DNA of 54,120 nucleotides from DATKKG01 sp035543015 (GTDB lineage Archaea > Thermoproteota > Nitrososphaeria > Conexivisphaerales > DTJL01): assembly GCA_035543015.1 (NCBI GenBank), contig DATKKG010000059.1:1-54120 (forward strand), written 5' to 3'. Each line of letters begins with the position of its first letter. The stretch's first letter is position 1. Shown here piece after piece: positions 22,983 through 30,246 of the stretch. Made by a program: the position numbers and the translations under genes. The notes beneath the pieces were generated by a model. That model ran no database searches. It saw only the letters and a program-made list of their open reading frames with translations, and was not told the origin of the DNA.

Positions 22983-23411
22983 TTGGGCACTGAGGGTGAA
23001 GATGGTGAGGATTCAGGCGTTGTGAAGCGACCCCCTCAGTTCCTCAATTCGTGGCTTGTACTCACAGTTCTTCTAGCAGCGGCATTCATCATCCTCACGA
23101 TTCAGGGAAGCAAGGACCTAGCAGCTGTCGCCTTTCTCGTGATACCACTCCCCCTAACTGTGAGCCCTTGGTATCAAGATAGAACAAGTCCGATTCTAAG
23201 ACCGCCCTATTCCTGGGAGTGGGACATTCGTATAGGGGCTCTTCTGCTGCTGTTTGGGGTTTCGGCGTGGGTACTTTTCCCGTTCTATTCTCAGCTGCTT
23301 GGCATAGCCACCGATTTCATCCTAGTCCTCTATGTCATAGTCGCGCTCATAGCGGGGCCCGCAAGGATCGCAAGGGCTCTGTGGCGCCGGAGACAACGGA
23401 ACGAAACCTGA
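22983..23411 (+). CDS. membrane protein with four transmembrane helices
   Basis: 142 residues from TTG at 22983. A soluble acidic start (GTEGEDGEDSGVVKRPPQ) is followed by hydrophobic segments at about 22-42, 46-62, 82-100 and 106-126 and a very basic tail (ARIARALWRRRQR). The positive-inside rule puts the C-terminus in the cytoplasm. No family recognised. Promoter: repeat B copy 18 plus TATA. Confidence 0.65.
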   Translation: MGTEGEDGEDSGVVKRPPQFLNSWLVLTVLLAAAFIILTIQGSKDLAAVAFLVIPLPLTVSPWYQDRTSPILRPPYSWEWDIRIGALLLLFGVSAWVLFPFYSQLLGIATDFILVLYVIVALIAGPARIARALWRRRQRNET

Positions 23412-23425
23412 GCCCTCCTGTTCTC

Positions 23426-23447
23426 TGAGCAACCCCAAGCCCACGCC
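23426..23447 (+). repeat. repeat B copy 19
   Basis: TGAGCAACCCCAAGCCCACG plus CC. It follows the 22983 gene by 15 bases and precedes the 23578 gene by 130 bases. Confidence 0.7.
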
Positions 23448-23577
23448 CTCACGCACACTTCGACTGCCCTAGGGGCATTGTCAGTAGCAAGGTGGAGCCG
23501 AACTCAGGAACTCATAGGAGCCAAGAACCGAGACTGCGCCAAAGTGGAACAGGTAGTAGGAGAGTGACTCTTGGACC

Positions 23578-23928
23578 GTGATTGGAAAGGTCACGCAAAG
23601 ACCGCCTTTCGACGGAAGCTGGGTCGGCTTCCTCATCTCAGTAGCCACACTGATAACCGCTTCCTACCAGCCCGTCTATGACGCCCTTCACTTCGTCAGG
23701 ATTCTTGCGCCTAACCTCTTTCTCTGGGCAGCTGAGATTACTGTCTTGGCGCTCGCTTTGTGCTGGGTCGTCGGTAGGTGGGACTACTGGAAAGGGACGG
23801 TTGGGCAAGAAGGCACTGTTGGCGCAAGGTCCAATCCTGCAACGGTTGACCAGTTCAAGTGGATGAAGCTTATGGCTGAGGGCAAGACCGAAGAAGCCGC
23901 CAAGATTGCAGCAAAGTGGGCAGAGTAG
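23578..23928 (+). CDS. small membrane protein with two transmembrane helices
   Basis: 116 residues from GTG at 23578. Two hydrophobic segments (FLISVATLITASYQ at 17-32 and LWAAEITVLALALCWVVG at 50-68) and a soluble tail (SNPATVDQFKWMKLMAEGKT, EEAAKIAAKWAE) that forms one amphipathic helix. No family recognised. No TATA box is obvious; repeat B copy 19 lies 130 bases upstream. Confidence 0.6.
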   Translation: MIGKVTQRPPFDGSWVGFLISVATLITASYQPVYDALHFVRILAPNLFLWAAEITVLALALCWVVGRWDYWKGTVGQEGTVGARSNPATVDQFKWMKLMAEGKTEEAAKIAAKWAE

Positions 23929-23933
23929 TCATT

Positions 23934-23955
23934 TTCGCAGGTCCAAGCCCACGCC
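23934..23955 (+). repeat. repeat B copy 20, perfect consensus
   Basis: Exact consensus starting five bases after the stop of the 23578 gene; a TATA-like CTTATTATC near 23980 and the ATG at 24023 follow. Confidence 0.85.
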
Positions 23956-24022
23956 CCAAAGAATCATCTCCAAATGCAGCCTTATTATCCCAGACTAGCT
24001 ATGACGTCACTAGGGACCCATC

Positions 24023-24652
24023 ATGTCCGAGGAACCAGCCTACGTGTCAAAAAGAAATTGGTCCCTCCTTATTCTCGCGATACCTCCTCTCGTCTTTGGC
24101 GGCTTCTTCCTCTCCGTCCAGATTGTCTGGCTGCTAGGACCTCGCGGGTTGGAGTCAAGCATTTCGCCCTACTTGTTAGCTTCCCTTCTAGCACTCATTT
24201 CCCTTGTTCCAGGGGGTTATGTTGTAGGAGTCTTGGCACTTATGAAACGGACGGTCTTTTACGAGGACCATCTGGTCCTTGCTGGAACGAATGAAACAAT
24301 CTCTTACTCCAACCTCCACATCAACGCCGGCCTTCAACATCCTAGAGGCCCGTATTCACATCTCGACTACTTCAGGATTCACGCTTGGACTGGAGCAAGG
24401 CAATTGTCATGGTATGTCAGCGCTGACAAGCCTAGCGGCATGGACGAGAACATACTGGCTTGGCTCGATCACAAGGTCAACCCCTATGAAGTTGCTACTT
24501 CTTTCTCATTCGGAGATGGAGGGTCAGTTCGTGTGGATTGCCCTCATTGCGGCTCTGAGACCGTAGTCAGGAGAAGGATTAGAGGTTATGTCAGGTGCAG
24601 ACACTGCGGGCTGAGGTTCTTACTTTCGGACAACATCCTCAATGTTCTTTGA
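24023..24652 (+). CDS. two-helix membrane protein with PH-like middle and C-terminal zinc ribbon
   Basis: 209 residues. Transmembrane segments at about 13-36 and 50-72 form a hairpin. A beta-rich stretch follows (RTVFYEDHLVLAGTNETISY ... LDYFRIHAWTGARQLSWYVS), which has the strand pattern of bacterial PH-like membrane domains. The C-terminus carries a zinc ribbon, CPHCG and CRHCG about 15 residues apart (near 173 and 191), which is unusual in this position. The ATG is preferred to an overlapping frame. Its stop overlaps the next start region: TGA directly precedes the ATG of 24653. Confidence 0.65.
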   Translation: MSEEPAYVSKRNWSLLILAIPPLVFGGFFLSVQIVWLLGPRGLESSISPYLLASLLALISLVPGGYVVGVLALMKRTVFYEDHLVLAGTNETISYSNLHINAGLQHPRGPYSHLDYFRIHAWTGARQLSWYVSADKPSGMDENILAWLDHKVNPYEVATSFSFGDGGSVRVDCPHCGSETVVRRRIRGYVRCRHCGLRFLLSDNILNVL

Positions 24653-25273
24653 ATGGGTGAGCAGGTCCAAGTCCACGCCCAGCCAGTTCAACATTCATAT
24701 CTGTGGCATGTGCAAGAGATTCTCACGGCCCAGGATAGCTCGAGTAGGACAGGGTACATTGCCATAGCCGTCTTCTTCGTCGGGCTGCTTGGTTTCTTTA
24801 GTCTTCTTGCTATGCAAGGGTCGGGTCTTTACGTCCCAGGTCCTGGTGGACCCAAGCTTATCGTGTGGCCCACCAACGTGACGTTGATGAATTCGTGCCC
24901 TCAGGGCGGAGTAGCCCCCTGCTGGAACGTGACCTTATCGGCTGTTGATCAAACCACCGTGCCCTCCACTATCGTGCAGTTTCTGGTCAACCAGACCTCC
25001 TGCGATTACCTCAATTGCACATTTCAGCCCTACGTTCCTTCTTCGACCTGGCCCGTCAGATACACGACCAACGAGTCAGCTGGTGCCCTCTATACGACGC
25101 CCTCCCATCTCTCCATCACAGTGAAGTCAAACCTGGCAGTCACAATACAGTTCTACCTCGACTCCTCTGGCTATCCGATCGGAGGCCAGGCGCTCGCCAG
25201 TGGTCAAGATGTTTACCTCCACATGCCGGGCGCTGAGGGAGACATCTGGGCCTGCCAGTTTGTCCTCCCTTGA
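24653..25273 (+). CDS. membrane-anchored surface protein whose first codons are repeat B
   Basis: ATG at 24653 follows the previous stop without a gap, and codons 2-9 (GEQVQVHA) are translated from repeat B copy 21, so the natural start could be farther in. Residues about 34-55 form one membrane anchor, followed by an outer domain of 150 residues with five or six Cys and several NxS/T sites (CWNVTLSAVDQTTVPSTIV; TSCDYLNCTFQPYVPSS). No C-terminal anchor. No family recognised. Cotranscribed with the zinc-ribbon membrane protein. Confidence 0.62.
   Translation: MGEQVQVHAQPVQHSYLWHVQEILTAQDSSSRTGYIAIAVFFVGLLGFFSLLAMQGSGLYVPGPGGPKLIVWPTNVTLMNSCPQGGVAPCWNVTLSAVDQTTVPSTIVQFLVNQTSCDYLNCTFQPYVPSSTWPVRYTTNESAGALYTTPSHLSITVKSNLAVTIQFYLDSSGYPIGGQALASGQDVYLHMPGAEGDIWACQFVLP
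24658..24679 (+). repeat. repeat B copy 21, inside a coding region
   Basis: TGAGCAGGTCCAAGTCCACG plus CC, one change in the core. It lies within the first ten codons of the 24653 frame and supplies them. Confidence 0.75.
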
Positions 25274-25300
25274 AATAGCGAAACCAGGTCTAGCGCCATT

Positions 25301-25351
25301 TAGCTACAGCATTTAACAGCGACCGAAACCCCACGCGTAACTTAAAGACTT
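25301..25351 (+). repeat. repeat A, right copy (51 bp), forming the atpK promoter
   Basis: Partner of 13067-13117. It contains AACTTAAAG at 25339-25347, 27 bases before the atpK ATG, so the repeat carries the atpK TATA box. Confidence 0.65.
25339..25347 (+). promoter_or_regulatory. TATA box of atpK, inside repeat A
   Basis: AACTTAAAG centred about 27 bases upstream of ATG 25371, giving a leaderless mRNA; a second A/T-rich block at 25350-25359 is too close. Confidence 0.55.
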
Positions 25352-25370
25352 ATAATATTGTTAGCTGCCT

Positions 25371-25688
25371 ATGCTTGCGCAGAAGAACATGAAGTTCGTC
25401 GCCCTCTTATCCCTGCTGCTTTTGGCCGGCGCCTTGTTCGCGGTCCCCGCTCACGCCCAGACCACGGGAAGCTTCGACAAGTCGGCCAACTACCTGTCTG
25501 CCGCGCTCGCGTTCGCGGGTTCGGCCATCGCCGCAGGCTGGGCCATCAGCAAGGCCGGTTCAGCTGGCCTGGCCGGCTCCGCCGAAAGGCCAGAAATCAG
25601 GACCACAGCCATCATCATCTCAGCTCTCGGAGAAGCGCTCGCGATCTACGGAATCGTCGTCGCGCTGCTGATACTTGGCAAGGCTTAG
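25371..25688 (+). CDS. atpK: A-type ATP synthase rotor subunit K (c)
   Basis: 105 residues. A signal-like N-terminus (MLAQKNMKFVALLSLLLLAG ... AHAQ) is followed by two membrane helices: LSAALAFAGSAIAAGWAISK and ALGEALAIYGIVVALLILGK. The ion-binding carboxylate is the Glu of ALGEALAIYG. K subunits form the ring that turns proton flow into ATP synthesis in the archaeal A1A0 enzyme. One hairpin per subunit, the usual size. It stands alone here: no other atp gene is in view. It marks the switch from accessory region to core genome. Confidence 0.88.
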   Translation: MLAQKNMKFVALLSLLLLAGALFAVPAHAQTTGSFDKSANYLSAALAFAGSAIAAGWAISKAGSAGLAGSAERPEIRTTAIIISALGEALAIYGIVVALLILGKA

Positions 25689-25939
25689 GCTACCCATTTC
25701 GTCAGCACTTTCTTTGTCAACCTGTCCACTACGATGAGCGAAAGCGCCAGCCCGAGCACAGACAGCCCCAGAGGGATGGCGGGATCGCCGTAGAGGGTAC
25801 CTCCGTTGGCGAAGTACCCGGCGAGGAGGCCTCCCAGGGACCCTGCGGCCACGAGGAACCCCATTAGGATCGTGAAAACCATAACCTTCCTCTGTCGCCA
25901 TGCCGTCTCCCTCTTGCTGGCCTCATCCTGCTCGCCCAT
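25685..25939 (-). CDS. small two-helix membrane protein
   Basis: 84 residues. The frame extends upstream to 26329, but that part is the antisense of tatA, so the ATG at 25939 (MGEQDEASKRETAW) is taken. A charged start, then helices at about 23-43 and 55-75. Overlaps the atpK stop by four bases on the opposite strand. The helix pair resembles AtpI/AtpZ-like small proteins only in size; no family is assigned. Real status is likely but not certain. Confidence 0.5.
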   Translation of the reverse strand: MGEQDEASKRETAWRQRKVMVFTILMGFLVAAGSLGGLLAGYFANGGTLYGDPAIPLGLSVLGLALSLIVVDRLTKKVLTKWVA

Positions 25940-26027
25940 GGAGCGCTCCCCTCTCGCCCAGACTATCCACGGCGCTGCTCGATAAGCTTTAATTACACCT
26001 TGCCTCTCGGCACCTTCGAGACAAGTC

Positions 26028-26579
26028 ATGCTCGCCACCCCGATGCTGCTTGAAGGATCCGAGTGGCTAATCGTGCTGGTGTTGGTCGGCCTGGTCTTGG
26101 TCTTCGGACCCGACAAGATCCCCCAGATTGCGAAACAGGTGGGCAGGGCCAAGGCCGAGTTCGACAAGGCCTCCAACGAAGCGAAGAGCATGCTCGACAC
26201 GGCCATGAAGAGCGCGGACCAGGAGGCCTCAAGCGCCACTGGGACCCTGAGCTCGACCATCAACGAGATGAAGAGCTCTCTCGAGAGCACGGTCAACGAA
26301 GTCAAGTCGTCGTTCGACACCGCCGTCAATTCCGCACAGGTGTCGGCGAGCGCAGTTCCGCCGACTCAGCCCGCACCTGTCGTCCCTTCAGGAGAGACGG
26401 CTTCGGTGCCCCCGGCGGCACCTCAGGCGGCCCCTTCGCAGCCAGTCCAGGCCAACGAAGTGGATGCGGACGGCCTCCTCAAGCTGGCGCACAGGATGGG
26501 AATAGACACGGCGGGCAAGACGAGAGACGAGATCTCGGAGGAGATCTTCTCGAAGTCCTCCGCGCAGACCAAGGCGTAG
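26028..26579 (+). CDS. tatA: TatA/TatB-family twin-arginine translocase subunit
   Basis: 183 residues. One N-terminal membrane helix (about 10-26, WLIVLVLVGLVLVF) followed at once by GPDKIPQIAKQVGRAKAEF, the hinge and amphipathic helix of TatA/B, then a long coiled-coil region rich in Ser, Ala and Lys (60-105), an Ala/Pro linker and a C-terminal helix. It polymerises with TatC to export folded proteins bearing RR signal peptides. Longer than most TatA. Upstream in the same direction as tatC. Confidence 0.9.
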   Translation: MLATPMLLEGSEWLIVLVLVGLVLVFGPDKIPQIAKQVGRAKAEFDKASNEAKSMLDTAMKSADQEASSATGTLSSTINEMKSSLESTVNEVKSSFDTAVNSAQVSASAVPPTQPAPVVPSGETASVPPAAPQAAPSQPVQANEVDADGLLKLAHRMGIDTAGKTRDEISEEIFSKSSAQTKA

Positions 26580-26714
26580 GCCCTTCGCGTGTTCCCGATG
26601 TCAACAGCCCCCGGCGAATCAATTCATATATCAGTGCAGCGAGGCTACAGTAGTCGGGAGTCCGTCCGCACTCAGGCTGGTGTTTGGTAGCTGGGCACTC
26701 GTGGCGACAGGTCC

Positions 26715-27584
26715 ATGCCGATTTGGGACCACATACGGGAACTCATCAAGAGGATGAAGTGGGTCGTCATCATCTTCATAGTCTCCAGCCTTGTCGCACT
26801 CGCCGTCCCCATCGACCTGGGCTTCCTCAAGAACACTTCCGCCTACAACACCCCGGCCATCTGGCTGCTGAAGCAGATGCTCACGCTGAAGCCCCCAAGC
26901 CTCGAGCTTCTTTCAATCAGCATGACGGCTCCCTTGGAGCTCTGGGTCATAGCTGCCTTCGTGATGGGCGCCCTTGTCACCGCTCCCGTGTTCGCATACG
27001 AATTCTACGCCTTCGTCGATCCGGCGCTCTATCCCAGTGAGAGGAAGGCCGTGTACCCCGTGGTGCTCTCGTTCACGGTGCTGTTCATGGCCGGCTGCAT
27101 CTTCGCCTGGTTCTTCCTGATCCCGCTGATGTTTGCAGGCCTGATGCCGTTCTTCGTCTTCGTGGGAGCCAAGCCTGCGATAGCCGTGCTAGACTATTAC
27201 AACCTCGTAATGCTCTTCGTCGTGCTCTCCGGTCTCTCCTTCACCCTTCCGGTCTTCTTCGTTCTCCTGGTCCGGTTCCACATACTGCGCACCTCCCTGA
27301 TAACCAAGAACAGGAGGTACTACTACGCCGGCCTCTACATATTGGCGGCACTTATCACACCTGACGGGGGCGCCTGGGCCGATTTCATAATGTTCCTGCC
27401 GCTGGCGGCCCTCACGGAGATAGCCATCCTCATCGCCAAGAGGTACGAGAAGGCCGAGGAGAAGGAGGCTGCCGCCCCCGCGACGGCGGCCGTCCCGGCG
27501 CCGCCTGCCCGCTGCAAGTACTGCGGCCATGAGCTCGAGAAGGGCAACCCCTTCTGCCCCAACTGCAAGCGCAGCCAGGTGTAG
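26715..27584 (+). CDS. tatC: TatC translocase subunit with a C-terminal zinc ribbon
   Basis: 289 residues. Six membrane helices and the TatC landmarks: DHIRELIKRM at the N-terminus, FAYEFYAFVDPALYPSERK in the first long cytoplasmic loop, and ALITPDGGAWADFIMFLPLA in helix five-six. It is the receptor for twin-arginine signal peptides. After helix six the chain continues with an Ala/Pro linker and a zinc ribbon (CKYCGHELE ... FCPNCKR, about 270-289), which bacterial TatC lacks. The ribbon would face the cytoplasm. 135 bases after tatA. Confidence 0.9.
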   Translation: MPIWDHIRELIKRMKWVVIIFIVSSLVALAVPIDLGFLKNTSAYNTPAIWLLKQMLTLKPPSLELLSISMTAPLELWVIAAFVMGALVTAPVFAYEFYAFVDPALYPSERKAVYPVVLSFTVLFMAGCIFAWFFLIPLMFAGLMPFFVFVGAKPAIAVLDYYNLVMLFVVLSGLSFTLPVFFVLLVRFHILRTSLITKNRRYYYAGLYILAALITPDGGAWADFIMFLPLAALTEIAILIAKRYEKAEEKEAAAPATAAVPAPPARCKYCGHELEKGNPFCPNCKRSQV

Positions 27585-27587
27585 CGC

Positions 27588-28592
27588 CTAGCCGAAAGGC
27601 TTCAGGACCTCTAGGGTTTCCTTCAGGCCCGGGTCCACCCCCGTCAGCTCCTGGTGCCTCCGGAAGAACATGAATATCCTGATCATGGGGCCCAGCGTGT
27701 TGAAGAGGTTCGCCGTGTGGTGCATCTTCTTCAGGATGAAGTTGTAGGCGTCGTCGTACACGCTGAACCTCTCCTTGACTTCGCGCTCGTAGGCGTCCAG
27801 GTCTCCCAGGTTCTCAGCCAGGATCTTGGCGCAGATGATGCTGGGGAGTATCCCCTCCCCCAGGATCGGGAAGACGGTGCCCACCGCCTCTCCCACTCCC
27901 ACCACGTTGCCGCGCCTGAAGGGGGTGACAGCCTTCGGCGAAGCCACCCTGATGGGCTTGCCCATCTTCCTGACGACCTCCGTCGCCGGATAGCTGTCGA
28001 AGAAGAGCTTGCACCTCGCCTCCTGGTGCTTGATCGCGTCCCCAGCCCCAACGTAGGCCTCGCCTTCCTTCAGCGGGAAATACCAGAGGTAGCCCGTGTA
28101 GCTGTCGAAGGGCTCCACGTAGAAGTCGTCGAATGGCGCCCTGTCGTATTTGACCAGATACTGGACGCAGGGGATCACCATGTCGTTGCCGGTGTCGGCC
28201 GGCCCCAGGACCCTCCTGTAGGGCCCCGTCGCATCTATCACCATGTCGTACTTCCCTTCCAGGTCCCCGGGCCTGACGTAGGTGCCAAAGTGGACGTCCG
28301 TGCCGTCGGCCATGTCCAGGATGAGCCTCGGCTTCTCGAAGGTCGAAAGCTGGGGCGCCCTCATCAGCGTGATCTTGTCATGGGCGTATACGTACAGCTT
28401 CCTCCCTCTGTGATAGAGGTAGTCGTCGAAGTCCAGGCCTATGTCCTTGAGCAGCGGCGATATGCCGTCATAGCCCGTGCCCCAGGCGCAGGTGCTCGTG
28501 AAACGCTCCCTGGTCTGGCCCTCGAAGATCTCGACCTGGTGTCGCCCCTTCAGCAGGGCCGAAAGGTAGCTTCCTGAGGGACCCAGCCCCAC
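27588..28592 (-). CDS. geranylgeranyl reductase-family FAD-dependent oxidoreductase
   Basis: 334 residues from GTG at 28592. A GLGPSGSY nucleotide-binding turn starts the chain, but the first strand of the FAD fold (KIAIV) is encoded just upstream, in frame, without an ATG, GTG or TTG before the stop at 28614-28616. DVVIDATGPYRR-like DMVIDATGPYRRVLG (near 118) and GNVVGVGEAVGTVFPILGEG (near 230) are the second FAD sites of the family. Such enzymes saturate the isoprenoid chains of archaeal ether lipids, or of quinones. Its true start is unresolved. Confidence 0.82.
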   Translation of the reverse strand: MGLGPSGSYLSALLKGRHQVEIFEGQTRERFTSTCAWGTGYDGISPLLKDIGLDFDDYLYHRGRKLYVYAHDKITLMRAPQLSTFEKPRLILDMADGTDVHFGTYVRPGDLEGKYDMVIDATGPYRRVLGPADTGNDMVIPCVQYLVKYDRAPFDDFYVEPFDSYTGYLWYFPLKEGEAYVGAGDAIKHQEARCKLFFDSYPATEVVRKMGKPIRVASPKAVTPFRRGNVVGVGEAVGTVFPILGEGILPSIICAKILAENLGDLDAYEREVKERFSVYDDAYNFILKKMHHTANLFNTLGPMIRIFMFFRRHQELTGVDPGLKETLEVLKPFG

Positions 28593-28681
28593 GATCGCGA
28601 TCTTCGAAGAAGGTCACAGCTTCCTTTGATACGACCCTTGAAGTCGACGGCTATTATATATTATGATATCGTGCGTTTTTC

Positions 28682-28701
28682 CCTGATAAATTTAAATCAG
28701 G
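28682..28701 (+). promoter_or_regulatory. TATA box with dyad before nuoA
   Basis: CCTGAT-8 nt-ATCAGG, the spacer AAATTTAA giving a strong TATA element, about 28 nt before the expected mRNA start; the dyad could be a repressor site overlapping TATA. Confidence 0.55.
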
Positions 28702-28745
28702 CATTCAGTTGAGGATTGTGAGAGCGTCGGAGGGCATCTGAGAGC

Positions 28746-29114
28746 TTGTTCGGACCCGGCCAAGGCCTTTACTGGTTCATCGTCTTCGCCCTTCTCGCCC
28801 TCATCTCAGGCCTGCTCTTCCTGATCATCCCGTTCTTCCTGGCCCCACGCAGGCGGAGCGCCATAAAGGAGGACACCTTCGAAGCGGGCCAGCTCCCTCC
28901 TGGCGCCAAGAGGATCAGGTTCGCCCTGCAATACTACGCGTACCTCCTCCTGTTCCTCCTCTTCGACGTCACCATCATGTTCCTCTTCGTCTGGGCGTAT
29001 TCCTTCTTCGGCGAGGGCCGCTACGGCTTCGCCTACCCGCTCGCGCTCATCGCCGTCCTGCTCCCACCTCTGATCTACGCCGTGAAGCTCTCCAAGATCA
29101 AGGAGATGTGGTAG
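28746..29114 (+). CDS. nuoA: complex I-like subunit A
   Basis: 122 residues from TTG at 28746. Three hydrophobic segments and the NuoA block with a charged loop DTFEAGQLPPGAKRIRFALQ (the E and R residues are the conserved ones) and YLLLFLLFDVTIMFLFVWA. NuoA helps form the quinone-access loop of the membrane arm. First gene of an eight-gene operon. In canonical operons nuoB, C and D follow; here nuoH does. Confidence 0.9.
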   Translation: MFGPGQGLYWFIVFALLALISGLLFLIIPFFLAPRRRSAIKEDTFEAGQLPPGAKRIRFALQYYAYLLLFLLFDVTIMFLFVWAYSFFGEGRYGFAYPLALIAVLLPPLIYAVKLSKIKEMW

Positions 29115-29116
29115 AC

Positions 29117-30241
29117 ATGACAGAGACACCCCGGGGGGACTTCTTCAAGACCTTCAGGATCGTCGTCACCATCGTCTTCCTCGCGAGCACGGCTCTCCTG
29201 CTCTACATGCTGTACGGCCCCGCGATGTCCGTCATCTCCTACTTCCTCAGGGACCCACAGGCCTTCCTCGTTGACCCGCTCTTTATGGTCCTCATCTTCC
29301 CTGGCCTGACCTACGCCGGCCTCGTAGCCTACCTCGCCATCTGGGGGGAAAGGAAGTTCGCCGCCAAGGTCCAGAACAGGGTGGGACCCCTCTACGCTGG
29401 TGCCCTCCCCGGCGGCATACTCCAGAACATAGCCGACCTCGTGAAGATACTCTTCAAGGAGGTCATCATCCCCCGAGACAGCGATAAGCCCATTTTCATC
29501 CTGGCTCCCGTCTTCGCGTTCATAGTGGGCTCCCTCCCGGTGGTCCTAGTGCCCTATTCGCCCACCTACGTCATACTCGACTTCCCGGTGGGACTCATCC
29601 TCTTCTTCGTCTTCACGGCCTTCTACCCCCTCGTCCTCCTGCTGGCGGGCTGGAGCAGCAACAACAAGTTCTCCTTCATAGGAAGCCTCAGGGCCCTCTA
29701 CCAGCAGGCGTCCTACGAGATCCCGCTCTTCCTGTCAGCCCTGGCGCCGGTGATGCTGGCAGGCTCCCTCCGCTTGGTCGACATAGGCAGCGCCCAGGGA
29801 AGCGTTTGGTTCATCCTGGTCGCGCCGATCTCCGCGATCGTCTTCTTCACCTCAATCCTCGCCGAGCTTGAGAAGTACCCGTTCGACATCCCGGAGGCCG
29901 ACAGCGAGCTGGTCGCCGGCTGGCTGACGGAGTATTCTGGCGTCCCGTACCTCCTGTACCAGTTCGGCGCCTACATCAAGATGGTCGCCTACGCGAGCCT
30001 CTTCACTGTGCTGTTCCTCGGGGGCTGGGCGGGCTTCGCCTTCCTGGCGCCCGAATGGTGGATGGTGATCAAGGTCGCCATAGTGGTCACCATCGTGATT
30101 TCCACCCGGGCGTTCTTTCCCAGGATCAGGATGGACCAGCTGCTCAGCGCCGGCTGGACCAAGCTGATCCCGCTGGCGCTCCTTTCACTGGCCAGCCTTG
30201 TGGTCCTCCAGATGCTGGGCCTGCTCGCTTTCTTGAGGTGA
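29117..30241 (+). CDS. nuoH: complex I-like subunit H
   Basis: 374 residues from ATG at 29117 (GTG at 29108 overlaps the nuoA stop). Eight membrane helices. Signature segments are present: GERKFAAKVQNRVGPLYAGA near residue 73 and ELEKYPFDIPEADSELVAGW near 254, with the carboxylates that line the quinone chamber and proton path. NuoH is the link between the hydrophilic and membrane arms, so an intact version argues that partner subunits exist elsewhere in the genome. Confidence 0.93.
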   Translation: MTETPRGDFFKTFRIVVTIVFLASTALLLYMLYGPAMSVISYFLRDPQAFLVDPLFMVLIFPGLTYAGLVAYLAIWGERKFAAKVQNRVGPLYAGALPGGILQNIADLVKILFKEVIIPRDSDKPIFILAPVFAFIVGSLPVVLVPYSPTYVILDFPVGLILFFVFTAFYPLVLLLAGWSSNNKFSFIGSLRALYQQASYEIPLFLSALAPVMLAGSLRLVDIGSAQGSVWFILVAPISAIVFFTSILAELEKYPFDIPEADSELVAGWLTEYSGVPYLLYQFGAYIKMVAYASLFTVLFLGGWAGFAFLAPEWWMVIKVAIVVTIVISTRAFFPRIRMDQLLSAGWTKLIPLALLSLASLVVLQMLGLLAFLR

Positions 30242-30246
30242 CAAGA

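Noticed and set aside
782..24679. Repeat B as a CRISPR array
   Set aside because: Copies are 0.3-10 kb apart with genes between them, not regularly spaced, and no cas gene is present.
25685..26329. 214-codon minus-strand frame upstream of atpK
   Set aside because: Its first 130 codons are antisense to tatA; only the part from ATG 25939 is kept.
30055..30246. N-terminal extension of nuoJ
   Set aside because: It overlaps nuoH in another frame; TTG at 30247 gives a normal NuoJ start.
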